Below are positions 23,204-32,735 of a stretch of DNA of 64,000 nt, one piece after another. The position numbers were made by a program, and so were the translations under genes. The stretch is from Solirubrobacter ginsenosidimutans. GTDB lineage: Bacteria > Actinomycetota > Thermoleophilia > Solirubrobacterales > Solirubrobacteraceae. The notes under the pieces are model-generated. The model was not told the origin of the DNA. It did not search any database and worked only from the letters and a program-made list of their open reading frames with translations. Every line of letters starts with the position of its first letter. The first letter of the stretch is position 1. The DNA is taken from the NCBI RefSeq assembly GCF_027587205.1, contig NZ_JAPDOD010000049.1:1-64000 (forward strand), written 5' to 3'.

Positions 23204-24325
23204 GTGGCCCGGATTTCTCGCCCCCGCCTGCACGCACTCGATGGTCTGCGCGGCCTCGCCGCCCTGGCCGTCGTCGTGCTGCACGTATGGATGTACACGG
23301 ACGCCTTCTACCCGAAGCCGGGCCGCACCGACGTGCTCGACCGGGTGATCGGCGAGTTCCGGATCGCGGTCGTGCTCTTCTTCGTGCTGTCGGGCTTCCT
23401 GCTCGCCCAGCCGTGGGTCAACGGCCGCTCGCCGTCGCTGGGCCGCTACGCCGTGCGCCGCTTCGCCCGCATCGCACCCGCCTACTGGGCGGCGGTGCTC
23501 GGGACGTTCGCGCTGCTGCACGGCACGGGCCACGGGCGCGAGGTCGCGGCGAGCGAGTTGCCCAAGTTCATGGTCTTCCTGGCCAACGTGTTCCCGCAGA
23601 CCCGCAACCAGCTCGACCCGCCGCTGTGGTCGCTGCACATCGAGGTCTCCTTCTACGTCGTCCTGCCGCTGATCGGCCTGGCCCTGCTGCGCGCCAAGCG
23701 CCCGCTCCTCGTGCCGGTGACGCTGCTGCTCGCCGGCCTCGCCTGGACCACGGCGGGCACCATCCACGCCTGGCCGCCCGAGACCCTCTGGACGCTCCCG
23801 TCCTACCTCGGCGCCTTCGCCGCGGGCATCGCCGCCGCCGTTGCATCCAAGTCGTATACCGGGGTCAGACCCCGGTATACGCGTCGTATGCAACATGTAC
23901 ACATCACCGGGATCGCCGTGCTCGGCACGGTTCTGGTGGTGGCCAACGGCTGGTGGCACAGCCGCGGCGGGACCGGGACGCCCGGTCATGCGATCGGCGA
24001 CCTGCCCGCCGCGATCGGCTTCGGCGCGGTCGTCGCCGCGATCGCCGCGCGGCCCGGGCGGCTGCTCGCGAGCCCGCCGATGCGCGCCCTCGGCACGCTG
24101 TCCTTCGGCGTCTACCTGTGGCACATGCCGGTGCTCTACGGGCTCGAGCTGCACGATCGCTTCCCGGAGCGCTTCGTGCCCGCGATGGAACTGGTGCTGC
24201 CGCTGACGTTCGCGCTCGCGACGGCCTCGTGGTTCCTGATCGAGAAGCCCGCGATAGCACTGAGCGGGCGGGCGCTCGCAAAGCGCTCACCCGCCCGGGA
24301 ACCGCTTGCGGCGGCCGAAGCCTAA
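23204..24325 (+). CDS. Acyltransferase 3 family integral membrane protein (palindrome inserted in frame)
   Basis: A 373-residue multi-helix O-acyltransferase of the OafA/YrhL type, transferring acyl groups to surface glycans. It opens RPRLHALDGLRGLAALAVVV, with LHVWMY carrying the conserved His, and has RRFARIAPAYW, the family Arg-rich signature. PPLWSLHIEVSFYVVLPL and FLIEKPA are further landmarks. A 55-bp palindromic element interrupts the loop between two later helices (about residues 213-230, SKSYTGVRPRYTRRMQHVH) without breaking the frame. The start is the GTG 16 bp from recQ. It may modify the polysaccharide made by the 4-12 kb locus, but that is inference. Confidence 0.88.
   Translation: MARISRPRLHALDGLRGLAALAVVVLHVWMYTDAFYPKPGRTDVLDRVIGEFRIAVVLFFVLSGFLLAQPWVNGRSPSLGRYAVRRFARIAPAYWAAVLGTFALLHGTGHGREVAASELPKFMVFLANVFPQTRNQLDPPLWSLHIEVSFYVVLPLIGLALLRAKRPLLVPVTLLLAGLAWTTAGTIHAWPPETLWTLPSYLGAFAAGIAAAVASKSYTGVRPRYTRRMQHVHITGIAVLGTVLVVANGWWHSRGGTGTPGHAIGDLPAAIGFGAVVAAIAARPGRLLASPPMRALGTLSFGVYLWHMPVLYGLELHDRFPERFVPAMELVLPLTFALATASWFLIEKPAIALSGRALAKRSPAREPLAAAEA
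23840..23894. repeat. Palindromic element (GGGGTC-A-GACCCC core) inserted in frame in the acyltransferase gene
   Basis: Perfect inner palindrome at 23853-23881: arms CGTATACCGGGGTC and GACCCCGGTATACG around one A. Outer perfect 7-bp arms GTTGCAT (23840-23846) and ATGCAAC (23888-23894) enclose it. The AT content is well above that of the host gene. Core and layout match the element at 7617-7659. Confidence 0.85.
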
Positions 24326-24990
24326 GCGGTGTTGACGGTGATCTTGGCGACGCCGATCACGAAGCCGGCTTTCAGCGCGTCGGTGCTGAACGTCTGATTG
24401 AGCAGGTCGGCGGCCTCCTGCTTGAGCTTGACGGTCGTGCCCTCGAGGATCGCGGTGTTGTCGGCGCCGGTCTCGAGCGGCTTCAGCGTGCGGCCGTCGA
24501 GGAAGAACAGCGGCGCGGACTCGGCGGCGATCTTGCCGTCGACGGTCACCTTGCCGGTCAACACCGACTTGCCGGGGTCGACCTCGAAGTTCGTGAGCTC
24601 GACCTTCTTGCCGCCGCCCGTGAGGCTCAGGCCGCTGCCGTCGTGGTCGATCATGCCCTGCACGAACGGGGACTCGGTGCCGGGCTTGTAGTAGGTGACG
24701 TTGCCGCCCGTGATCGGGAAGGAGGCGACGCCGGCCTTGGAGATCTGCGCGGTGCCGACCGGCGCCGGGGTGAGCTTGAGGCTGCCGAGCGCCTTGACGA
24801 AACCGGCGTCGAGCGTGACGGCGGTGTCCTTGCCGCTGAGGGCGGGGATCTCGGCGACCGGCTTCACGGCGTCGGTCTTGGTAGTGGTCGTGCCTGTGCT
24901 GGTGGTGCTGGTGTCAGAACCACCGCAGGCGGTCGCGCCCAGGGCAAGGGCGGCTGTGGCGGCCAGAGCCGTCAGGGACTTCATATGCAT
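24322..24990 (-). CDS. Secreted lipoprotein, possibly HtaA-like
   Basis: A 222-residue exported protein. After the start comes a signal peptide (MHMKSLTALAATAALALG) and a lipobox-like ATACGG with Cys near 22, then a Thr/Ser-rich linker. The body shows IDHDGSGLSLTGGGKKVELTN and NFEVDPGKSVLTGKV, a pattern like the heme-associated HtaA domain, but the match is by eye only. Two ATGs six bases apart are possible; 24990 is used because AGGAA lies 4 nt before it, while 24984 gives a spacing of 10. The stop overlaps the convergent acyltransferase stop by 4 nt. Confidence 0.75.
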   Translation of the reverse strand: MHMKSLTALAATAALALGATACGGSDTSTTSTGTTTTKTDAVKPVAEIPALSGKDTAVTLDAGFVKALGSLKLTPAPVGTAQISKAGVASFPITGGNVTYYKPGTESPFVQGMIDHDGSGLSLTGGGKKVELTNFEVDPGKSVLTGKVTVDGKIAAESAPLFFLDGRTLKPLETGADNTAILEGTTVKLKQEAADLLNQTFSTDALKAGFVIGVAKITVNTA

Positions 24991-25095
24991 CTCGTTCCTC
25001 GCTTTGAAAGGGGGGTGGAGAGGAGGTGTCTGGGGATCTATCCGCACGGGAGGGCCGAGCGGATGCCCCTTGGCGGATAAATTGGCATCGAAGCC

Positions 25096-28005
25096 ATGGC
25101 TGCCACCAACGGATCGCTGCTCGGTCGGCGCGCTGAGCTCGCGATCGTCGACGCGGCCTTGGAGGACCTCGGAGCCCGCCGTGGCGCCGTTCTGGCCTTC
25201 AGCGGCGAGGGCGGGATCGGCAAGACGCGGCTGCTCGACGAGCTCGGTTCGCGGGCTGATGCGGCCGGTGCGCTGGTATTGGGTGGGCGGGCGTCGGAGC
25301 TCGAGCGCGAGCTGCCGTTCGGCGTCTGGGAGGACGCGCTGGCCGAGCACGCGGAGTTCCTCGGCGTCGACCGCCTGGAGCGGCTCGTGGGCGATCAGCT
25401 TCCCGAGTTGGCGGCGGTGCTGCCGACGGTCGGGCACGTTCCGGCCGGGCTGCAGGACGAGCGCTACCGCACGCACCGTGCGGTGCGTGCGCTGCTGGAG
25501 GCGTTGGCGCAGCAGCGGCCGATCGTGATCGTGCTCGACGACCTGCACTGGGCCGACGACGCCTCCTTGGAGCTCGTCGCCCATCTCCTGCGGCGCCCGC
25601 CGCGCGGGCGGGTCGCCCTCGCGCTCGCGTTCCGGCCCGCGCCCGTACGGCCTTTGCTGGCCACGGCGCTGGCGACCGCGGAGCGCGACGGCTCGGTGAT
25701 CGAGCACTCGCTCGGCGCGCTGTCCTTCGCCGACGCCGAGACCCTGCTGGGGGCGGAGATCCCCGGGCCCGTGCGGGGCGAGATCTACGAGGCGGGCGGC
25801 GGGAACCCGTTCTTCCTGCAGCAGCTCGCGCGCCAGCACGCGGCGGGGCGCGCGGTCGCCGCCGAGCCCGCCGGCGCCGGTGTGCCACGGGCGGTCGCGC
25901 GGTCGCTGGAGCAGGAGGTCGCGGCGCTGAGCGCGGCCGGACGGCTGCTCGCCCAGGGCGCCGCGGTGGCGGGCGATCCCGTCGACCTCGACCTCGCGTC
26001 GGCCGCCGCCGATCTCTCCGAAGCGGAGACGCTCGACGCCTTGGACGAGCTGCTCGCGGGCGCGCTGCTGGCCGGCACCGATGTCCCGCGCCGCTACCGG
26101 TTCCGCCATCCGCTGGTGCGCCTCGCGATCTACGAGTCGGCCGCCGACGGCTGGCGGATCGCGGCGCACGCGCGGGCGGCGGCGTCGCTGACCGCCCGCG
26201 GCGGATCGCTGGCGGCGCGGGCGCATCACCTCGAGCGCTGCGCGCGGCCCGGCGATGACGAGGCCTTGGAGGTGCTGATCGAGGCGGGGCGCCATGCCGC
26301 CGCCCGCGCGCCGGCGACCGCGGCGGATCGCTTCGGCGCGGCGCTGCGGCTGATTCCTGAGACGCCGGAGACGATGCCGCGGCGGCTGGAGCTGCTCGTC
26401 GGCCTGGCGCAGGCGCTGGCGGCCACCGGTCGTCTGGAGGCGGCGCTCTCGGCGCTGGACGATGGACTCGCGCTGGTCGGCCCGGAGCTCGCGCCGGTGC
26501 GCGCGCGGCTGGTCGCCGGGTGCGCGATGTGCGAGAACCTGCTCGGCCGGCACGCGGCGGCGCACGCGCGGCTGTTGAGCGCGCTGGACGAGCTCGGCGA
26601 GGCCGCCTGGGCGGCGGCCGACCTCGAGGTCGAGCTCGCCGCGGACGCGCTCTACGACAGCGACTTCGCGGGCGTGCGCGCGTGGGCGCAACGGGCCTTG
26701 AAGACCGCGGGGTCGATCGATGCCGCGCCGTTCGCCGCGGTCGCGGTGGCGCTGGAGTGCTTCGGCGCGATCGGACTGGGCGAGATCGCGGACGCGCAGG
26801 CCCTGCGCGCCGACGCGGCCGCGCGATTGGACGCTTTGGACGACGGCGCGCTGGCCGGCCGGCTCGACACCGCGTACTACCTCGGGTTCGCCGAGTTCTT
26901 CTGCGAGCGCTACGACGACGCGATCCGCCACTTCCGCCGCGGCATCACCGTCTCGCGCGCCTCCGGCCAGGGCCAGTACGTGATCCCGATGACGATCGGG
27001 CTGGCGCACGCCTTGGAGGTGCGCGGGCGGCTGGCCGAGGCGGCGGAGGCCGCCGACGCCGCCGTCGAGGGCGCGCGCCTGTGGGGCAACCGCCAGATGC
27101 TCTGCTTCGCGCTGACCGCCGACGCGTGGGTGAGCGCGCTGCGCGGCGAGCTGGGCCGCGCCCGCTCGGCGGGTGCGGAGGCGATGGCGCTGCTGGACGG
27201 CCTGGACGAGAGCGTGTTGTCGGGCGCGACCCGCGTGCACGTGGCCGCGGCGCAATTGGAGGCGGGCGAGCCGGAGGGCTGCCTGACCGCGATGAGCGCC
27301 GGCGGCGCACCGGAGTTCGCGGGCGTCGAACCGGGCCGCCGCGCCTGGCTCTACGCGATCCTCGCCCGCGCGGAACTGGCGCTGGACCGCCCGTCGGCCG
27401 CGGCGGAGTGGGTGGCGCGGGGCGAAGCGGCCGCGCTCGGGCTGGGCCTGCCCTACGCGGAGGCGGCGGTGCTGTGCGCCCGCGCGCAACTCGACCTCGA
27501 GACCTCCGCGTCCGCGGCGGCCTCGTCGCCGCCCGCCAGCGCGGGCTCGCCCCCCGCTCTGCCCGCGGCGCTTCGCGCCGCCGAACTGGCCGACTCGGTC
27601 GGTGCGGTGATCCAGGCCGGGCGTGCGCGGACCCTTGCCGGGCGTGCGGCGGACGACGCCGTCGGCCTTCCCCTCCTCGAGCGCGCCGAGAGCGAACTCG
27701 GTGGGTGTGGCGCGGTGCGGCTACGTGACGAGGCGGCTCGCGAGCTGCGGCGGCGCGGCGTCAAGACCGGCGCTCGGCGGCGGCGGTCGGTGGCCGGCGG
27801 CGAGGGGCTCGACAGCCTCTCCGGGCGCGAGCGCGAGGTCGCCGATCTGGTCGCGGCGGGCCACACGAACAAGGAGATCGCGGGCGAGCTGTTCCTCTCC
27901 GAGAAGACCGTCGAGAGCCATATGAGCCGGCTGTTCGGGAAGCTCGGCGTGCGCTCCCGCGCCGGGGTCGCCGAAGCGGTCGGCCGCGAGCGCGGGGACG
28001 TCTGA
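25096..28005 (+). CDS. Large ATP-binding LuxR-family (LAL) transcriptional regulator
   Basis: A 969-residue STAND-type regulator. The N-terminal AAA module has Walker A GEGGIGKT (37-44) and Walker [15 protein letters not shown] (about 138-151). A long alpha-helical TPR-like middle (about 380-850) is followed by the LuxR HTH at the C-terminus ([22 protein letters not shown], then [16 protein letters not shown], about 912-955). Such proteins couple ligand sensing to ATP-dependent activation of nearby genes. The target may be the uracil permease 23 bp downstream, but that is only positional inference. Confidence 0.92.
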   Translation: MAATNGSLLGRRAELAIVDAALEDLGARRGAVLAFSGEGGIGKTRLLDELGSRADAAGALVLGGRASELERELPFGVWEDALAEHAEFLGVDRLERLVGDQLPELAAVLPTVGHVPAGLQDERYRTHRAVRALLEALAQQRPIVIVLDDLHWADDASLELVAHLLRRPPRGRVALALAFRPAPVRPLLATALATAERDGSVIEHSLGALSFADAETLLGAEIPGPVRGEIYEAGGGNPFFLQQLARQHAAGRAVAAEPAGAGVPRAVARSLEQEVAALSAAGRLLAQGAAVAGDPVDLDLASAAADLSEAETLDALDELLAGALLAGTDVPRRYRFRHPLVRLAIYESAADGWRIAAHARAAASLTARGGSLAARAHHLERCARPGDDEALEVLIEAGRHAAARAPATAADRFGAALRLIPETPETMPRRLELLVGLAQALAATGRLEAALSALDDGLALVGPELAPVRARLVAGCAMCENLLGRHAAAHARLLSALDELGEAAWAAADLEVELAADALYDSDFAGVRAWAQRALKTAGSIDAAPFAAVAVALECFGAIGLGEIADAQALRADAAARLDALDDGALAGRLDTAYYLGFAEFFCERYDDAIRHFRRGITVSRASGQGQYVIPMTIGLAHALEVRGRLAEAAEAADAAVEGARLWGNRQMLCFALTADAWVSALRGELGRARSAGAEAMALLDGLDESVLSGATRVHVAAAQLEAGEPEGCLTAMSAGGAPEFAGVEPGRRAWLYAILARAELALDRPSAAAEWVARGEAAALGLGLPYAEAAVLCARAQLDLETSASAAASSPPASAGSPPALPAALRAAELADSVGAVIQAGRARTLAGRAADDAVGLPLLERAESELGGCGAVRLRDEAARELRRRGVKTGARRRRSVAGGEGLDSLSGREREVADLVAAGHTNKEIAGELFLSEKTVESHMSRLFGKLGVRSRAGVAEAVGRERGDV

Positions 28006-28028
28006 CCCCCGGAGTAGCTTGACGCCGC

Positions 28029-29291
28029 ATGTGGACGCTGCGGGAGGGTGGCGAAGGCCACGTCATCGCACCGGATGAGCGGCTCGCGTTGCCCGCGATG
28101 CTCGGGCTCGGCGGCCAGCACGTGCTGGCGATGTTCGGATCGACGGCGATCGTGCCGGTGCTGATCGGCTTTCCGGTCAGCACGACACTGCTCTTCAGCG
28201 GCATCGGCACGCTGCTCTTCGTCGCCATCACGCGCAACCGAGTCCCGTCGTACACCGGCTCGAGCTTCGCCTTCATCGCGCCGGTGCTCGCGGCCAAGGC
28301 CGACGGCGGCATCCCCGCGGCGCTCGGCGGGATCCTCGTCGCCGGCATCGCGCTCGCCCTCGTCGGGTTGATCATCGACCGCGCGGGCTACCGCGTCGTC
28401 GAGTTCCTCCTGCCGCCGGTCGTCACCGGCGCGATCGTCGCGTTGATCGGCCTCAATCTCGCGCCCGTCGCCAAGCAGCAGTTCTCCCAGCAGGCAGGGA
28501 TCGCGCTCTTCACGCTCGCCGCGATCCTGCTCGCGACCGTGGGCCTCCGAGGTCTCTCCCAGAAGCTCTCCGTCTTCCTCGGCGTCGCCGCCGGCTATGT
28601 CTTCGCCGCGATCCTCGGCAAGGTCGACTGGACGGCCGTCCACAAGGCCGACTGGGTCGGCTTCCCCGACTTCACCACGCCGACGTTCGACGGCCACGCG
28701 ATCCTGCTGATCGTCCCGTCCGTGATCCTCGTGCTGATCGCCGAGAACGCCGCCCACGTGAAGGCGGTGGCGGCGATGACGGAGCGCGACCTCGACCCGC
28801 TGATCGGCCGCTCGATCATGGCCGACGGCGTCGCCACCACGCTCGCGGGCGCCCTCGGCGGCTCCGGCACGACCACCTACGCCGAGAACATCGGCGTGAT
28901 GGGCCTCACCCGCGTCTACTCCACGCTCGCCTACATCATCGCCGGCGCCATCGCGATCGCCCTCGCGCTGCTGCCGAAGTTCGGCGCGGTGATCGCCGCC
29001 ATCCCGGTCGGCGTCCTCGGCGGCGCGGTCACGGTCCTCTTCGGCCTGATCGCCGTCCTCGGCGCCCGCATCTGGATCGAAGCGCGGGTGGACTTCCGCG
29101 ACCCGGTCAACCTCACCACCGCGGGCGTCGCGCTGGTCGTCGGCGCCGGCAACTTCACCCTCAACTGGGGCGACTACGCCTTCGCCGGCATCGCCCTCGG
29201 CACGCTCGCCGCGGTGCTCATCTACCAGATCCTCCGCGCGATAGCGCCTTCCCCTCCCACGGCCCCAGAACCAGCCCCGGCGCTCCAATAA
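28029..29291 (+). CDS. Uracil/xanthine permease (NCS2 family)
   Basis: A 420-residue nucleobase:cation symporter. The N-terminal GLGGQHVLAMFGSTAIVPVLIG contains the conserved QH motif. TGSSFAFIAP belongs to the substrate-site helix, and ALGGSGTTTYAENIGVMGLTRV is the NCS2 signature (about 277-298). Length and roughly 14 hydrophobic segments match UraA. It overlaps the convergent alpha-glucosidase gene by 74 nt, the deepest coding overlap in the window. The C-terminus after the last helix is a Pro/Ala tail lying in the overlap. Confidence 0.92.
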   Translation: MWTLREGGEGHVIAPDERLALPAMLGLGGQHVLAMFGSTAIVPVLIGFPVSTTLLFSGIGTLLFVAITRNRVPSYTGSSFAFIAPVLAAKADGGIPAALGGILVAGIALALVGLIIDRAGYRVVEFLLPPVVTGAIVALIGLNLAPVAKQQFSQQAGIALFTLAAILLATVGLRGLSQKLSVFLGVAAGYVFAAILGKVDWTAVHKADWVGFPDFTTPTFDGHAILLIVPSVILVLIAENAAHVKAVAAMTERDLDPLIGRSIMADGVATTLAGALGGSGTTTYAENIGVMGLTRVYSTLAYIIAGAIAIALALLPKFGAVIAAIPVGVLGGAVTVLFGLIAVLGARIWIEARVDFRDPVNLTTAGVALVVGAGNFTLNWGDYAFAGIALGTLAAVLIYQILRAIAPSPPTAPEPAPALQ

Positions 29292-30831
29292 GCGCCTCGG
29301 CGTCCTCCCACCCGGGCAGAGACACGATCACCTCGTCGCCCGAGAAGTTCCCGAGCACGAGGAGTTCGACGCCGTCCAGAGCGCGCACGAACGCGTAGAC
29401 CCGCGGCTCGTCTTCCAAGAGCATCGTGAAGTCGCCATCGGCGATCACCGGCAACGAATGCCGGAGCGAGATCACCCGCCGGTAGTGATGGAAGACCGAG
29501 TCCGGGTTCGCGCGCTCGGCCTCGGCGTTGATCTCGACGTGGTTCGGGTTGACCGGCAGCCACGGCGTGCCCGTCGTGAACCCGGCCTGCGGGCCGGCCG
29601 TCCACTGCACCGGCGTGCGGGCGTTGTCGCGGCCCATCTTCCGCAACGCGAAGAGCACGTCATCCGGCGATGCCCCGCCGGCGACCGCTTCGCGGTAGTG
29701 ATTCAAGGACTCGATGTCGCGGAAGTCGTCGATCGACGCCCACGGCGCGTTCGTCATCCCGAGCTCCTCGCCCTGGTAGACGTACGGCGTCCCGCGGTGC
29801 AGGTGCAGGACCGTGGCGAGCATCTTCGCCGCGGCGACCCGGTGCTCGCCGTCGTCGCCGAAGCGCGACACCGCGCGCGGCTGGTCGTGGTTGTTCCAGT
29901 AGAGCGAGTTCCAGCCGACGTCGGCGAGCCCGGCCTGCCAGCGCCCCAAGGACCGCTTGAGGTCGACGAGCTTCAGCGGGTGGATGTCCCACTTCGACGT
30001 CGGCCCCTGGTCGAGCTGCACGTGCTCGAACTGGAAGATCATGTCGACCTCGGCGCGCGCGGGATCGGTGAACAGCCGTCCCTCTTCGACCGTCGCGCCA
30101 GGCGTCTCCCCGACCGTCAGCAGGCCGGAGCGACCCGCGAAGACCTCACGGTGCATCTCCTGCACGAACTCGTGGAGCCGCGGCCCGTGCGCATTCAAGG
30201 CGAACGAGTTGCCGTCCGGCAGGCCAGGAGGCTTGGAGATCAGGTTGATGACGTCCATTCGGAAGCCGTCGATCCCCCGGTCCAGCCACCAGCGCATCAT
30301 CTCGTAGACGGCCTCGCGAACCTCGGCGTTCTCCCAGTTGAGATCCGGTTGCTTGCGCGAGAACAGATGCAGGTAGTACTCGCCGGTCGCGTCGTCGAGC
30401 TCCCACGCGGGACCGGAGAAGAACGACCGCCAGTCGTTGGGCACCGACGGGCGCCACCAGTACCAGTCGCGCTTGGGGGAGTCGACCGAGGACCGCGACT
30501 CGACGAACCACGGATGCTCGTCGGACGTGTGGTTGACGACGAGGTCCATGATCAGCTTCATCCCACGCGCGTGGACGCCCGCGAGCAGTTCGTCGAACTG
30601 CGCGAGCGTCCCGAAGACCGGCTCGATGTCCTGGTAGTCGCTGATGTCGTACCCGGCGTCGTCCTGCGGCGAGGGATAGACGGGCGACAGCCACAGCACG
30701 TCGACGCCCAGCTCCGCCAGGTGGTCCAGGTGCGCGGCGATCCCGCCCAGATCACCGATCCCATCGCCGTCCGAATCGGCGAACGACCGGGGGTAGATCT
30801 GGTAGACGACCGCGCTCTTGAACCAGCTCAT
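29218..30831 (-). CDS. Alpha-glucosidase / oligo-1,6-glucosidase (GH13)
   Basis: A 537-residue cytoplasmic glycoside hydrolase. The N-terminal WFKSAVVYQIYPRSFADSDGDGIGDLGGI (in pieces) is the GH13_23/31 opening. Region I is DLVVNHTSDEHPWF, region II GFRMDVIN with nucleophile Asp193, region III TVGETPG with acid/base Glu242, region IV NNHDQPRAVSRF. The GMKLIMDLVVNH and QLDQGPTSKWD features point to exo-acting alpha-glucosidases acting on maltose, isomaltose or sucrose-type sugars. No transport genes are adjacent. It shares 74 nt with the convergent permease. Confidence 0.93.
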   Translation of the reverse strand: MSWFKSAVVYQIYPRSFADSDGDGIGDLGGIAAHLDHLAELGVDVLWLSPVYPSPQDDAGYDISDYQDIEPVFGTLAQFDELLAGVHARGMKLIMDLVVNHTSDEHPWFVESRSSVDSPKRDWYWWRPSVPNDWRSFFSGPAWELDDATGEYYLHLFSRKQPDLNWENAEVREAVYEMMRWWLDRGIDGFRMDVINLISKPPGLPDGNSFALNAHGPRLHEFVQEMHREVFAGRSGLLTVGETPGATVEEGRLFTDPARAEVDMIFQFEHVQLDQGPTSKWDIHPLKLVDLKRSLGRWQAGLADVGWNSLYWNNHDQPRAVSRFGDDGEHRVAAAKMLATVLHLHRGTPYVYQGEELGMTNAPWASIDDFRDIESLNHYREAVAGGASPDDVLFALRKMGRDNARTPVQWTAGPQAGFTTGTPWLPVNPNHVEINAEAERANPDSVFHHYRRVISLRHSLPVIADGDFTMLLEDEPRVYAFVRALDGVELLVLGNFSGDEVIVSLPGWEDAEALIGAPGLVLGPWEGKALSRGGSGR

Positions 30832-30840
30832 CGAGCCAGA

Positions 30841-31620
30841 CTACGGCTCCCAGCGGAAGCGGCGCACCGCCACGAACAGGCCGACCGCGGTCCAGATCAC
30901 CATCGCGGTCAGGTCGGAGGCGTTGAACGCGCTGCCCGACTGACCGGGGACGAAGCAGCTGCCGAACGCGTTGACGATGTGGTAGAGCGGGAAGAAGTGC
31001 GCGACGTGGATGAGCCAGTCGGGCGCGCCGTCGAGCGGGAACCAGATCCCGGAGATGAACGAGACCGGCAGGAAGGTCAGCTGCGCGACCGGCATCGCCT
31101 GGTCGGCGCTCTTGACCAGCGAGGCGACGGCGACGCCGAGTGAGGCGAGGCAGGCGGCGCCGAGCAGCAGCGTGACGATCGCGGCAGGCAGCGTGCGGGC
31201 GTAGATGTCGACGCCGAACGCCGGGATCGCGACGACGAACAGCAGCAGGATCGCGCCGATGCCGGTCGCGGCCGCGCCGACCACCCACGAGCCGAGGTAC
31301 ATGCCCATCGGCAGCGGCGTTCCGCGCACCCGCTTCAGGAGTCCCTGGTCACGAGCGGTCGCGATGCCGAGCACCAGCGACGTGTAACAGGCGGCGACGA
31401 GGCTGAAGATCGCGATCGCGGGCGTGTAGAACTGCGCGAAGCGGATGTGTTCGCCGTAGGCGTCGACCTTGGCGTTGCCGTTCAGCGCGCTGAACAGGAC
31501 GATCAGGATCAGCGGGAAGGCGAAGGTGAAGACCAGCGCGCGCGGGTTGCGCGCGGTCATCTTGATGCGGCCGGTGACCCACTTCCCGGCCAGCGGGAGC
31601 TCAGCGGCGAGAGCGCTCAT
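30841..31620 (-). CDS. ABC-2 type transporter permease
   Basis: A 259-residue integral membrane subunit with six hydrophobic segments. It has the ABC-2 features ARNPRALVFTFAFPLILIVLF near the N-terminus, KRVRGTPLPMGMYL in the middle, and a C-terminal FISGIWFPLDGAPDWLIHVAHFFPLYHIVNAF (in pieces), typical of DrrB/YadH-like exporters. The ATG at 31620 was chosen over a longer upstream frame that runs through the intergenic spacer. It pairs with the ATPase encoded just upstream (68-nt gap). The alpha-glucosidase start lies 9 nt beyond its stop. Confidence 0.9.
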   Translation of the reverse strand: MSALAAELPLAGKWVTGRIKMTARNPRALVFTFAFPLILIVLFSALNGNAKVDAYGEHIRFAQFYTPAIAIFSLVAACYTSLVLGIATARDQGLLKRVRGTPLPMGMYLGSWVVGAAATGIGAILLLFVVAIPAFGVDIYARTLPAAIVTLLLGAACLASLGVAVASLVKSADQAMPVAQLTFLPVSFISGIWFPLDGAPDWLIHVAHFFPLYHIVNAFGSCFVPGQSGSAFNASDLTAMVIWTAVGLFVAVRRFRWEP

Positions 31621-31687
31621 GCCGTCACCCGGCCCGTGGGCCCCTGGGCCACGCGCGTGGACGCTCGTCTGCGGGTTGCCAGGGTCC

Positions 31688-32596
31688 TCATGCGGCCACC
31701 TCTTCGGTTGCGGTGAGATCGAGATAGACGTCCTCGAGGGTGGGACGCGTGACGGACAGGTGCTCCAGCTCCATGCCACGGCCGGCGGCCCATTCCAACA
31801 GCGGCGCCAGGTCGCGGGTGGGCGTGGCGGTGCGGAAGGTGACGATGCCCCGCTCGACGCTCGCGCAGTCCGGCAGCGGGAGCGTCTCGTGGTAGGCGGG
31901 CTCGCGGAAGCTGACGATCGAGGTCGCGTCGTTGGAGGCGAGCTCGTCCGGCGTGCCCTCGGCGACGATCCGGCCCTTGGCGAGCACCACGACGCGGTCG
32001 GCGAGGCGCTGCGCCTCTTCCATGTAGTGCGTGGTGAGCAGGACCGACTTGCCGAGCGTCCGCAGCTGCGCGATCGTCTCCCACGACTGGCGGCGCGCGG
32101 CGGGATCGAAGCCCGTCGTCGGCTCGTCGAGGAAGATCAGGTCGGGGTCGCCGACGAGGCCGAGCGCGAGATCCAGGCGGCGGCGCTGACCGCCGGAGAG
32201 GTCGGCCGCGCGGTACTCGCCGCGATCGCCGAGCCCGACGATCTCCAGCAGCTCCTGCGCGGGCCGTGCATTCGGGTACGCGGCGCCGTAGAGCTCGATC
32301 GCCTCGCGCACCTTGATCGTCGGGTCCAGGCCCGCCTCCTGGAGCACGATGCCGATGCGCTCGCGGAAGCCGCGCTCGCGCTTGCCGGGGTCGTAGCCGA
32401 GCACGGAGACCTGGCCGGAGTCGGCCTTGCGGTGGCCTTCGAGGATCTCGACCATCGTCGTCTTGCCGGCGCCATTGGGACCGAGGAGCGCGAGCACCTC
32501 GCCACGGCCGACGGTGAGGTCCACGCCGTCGAGGGCGGTGAGCTCCCCGTAGCTCTTGCGGAGGCCGCGGATCCGAACGGCGTCGAGTGAATCCAT
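31688..32596 (-). CDS. ABC transporter ATP-binding protein (DrrA-like)
   Basis: A 302-residue ATPase. It has Walker A LLGPNGAGKTTMVEIL (about 38-52), the Q-loop IVLQEAGLDP, signature DLSGGQRRRLDLALGLVGDP, Walker B LIFLDEPTTGFD, and switch His in LLTTHYMEEA. A C-terminal extension (about 220-302) matches the regulatory tail of drug/lipid exporters. The ATG at 32596 has GGAG seven nt upstream; an ATG two codons earlier (32602) is also possible. With the permease it forms an exporter, divergent from a DesK-like two-component system that probably regulates it. Confidence 0.92.
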   Translation of the reverse strand: MDSLDAVRIRGLRKSYGELTALDGVDLTVGRGEVLALLGPNGAGKTTMVEILEGHRKADSGQVSVLGYDPGKRERGFRERIGIVLQEAGLDPTIKVREAIELYGAAYPNARPAQELLEIVGLGDRGEYRAADLSGGQRRRLDLALGLVGDPDLIFLDEPTTGFDPAARRQSWETIAQLRTLGKSVLLTTHYMEEAQRLADRVVVLAKGRIVAEGTPDELASNDATSIVSFREPAYHETLPLPDCASVERGIVTFRTATPTRDLAPLLEWAAGRGMELEHLSVTRPTLEDVYLDLTATEEVAA

Positions 32597-32658
32597 CGTC
32601 ATGCTCCACAGCATCGGGATCGAGCCTCTCCCCGTCATCGGCGCGCGGGTCGAACCTG

Positions 32659-32682
32659 CGTCTCCACCCGTGGGTGGAGACG
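32659..32682. promoter_or_regulatory. 24-bp near-perfect palindrome, candidate response-regulator operator
   Basis: Arms CGTCTCCACCC and GGGTGGAGACG around a GT centre, located in the 139-bp gap between the divergent ABC exporter and histidine kinase genes. There is no following T-tract, so an operator is more likely than a terminator. The partner TCS regulator is the natural candidate to bind it (inference). Confidence 0.6.
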
Positions 32683-32735
32683 GTTCCACCCCGGCGCCCA
32701 TGAAGGCTCGGCGCCCGCGATCTACCTTTTGCATC

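Noticed and set aside
24322..27489. A 1055-codon open frame on the minus strand opposite the LuxR regulator
   Set aside because: Only its last 220 codons (the lipoprotein) look like protein; the rest is Arg/Gln/Ala-rich antisense of a well-recognised regulator gene, an effect of high GC.
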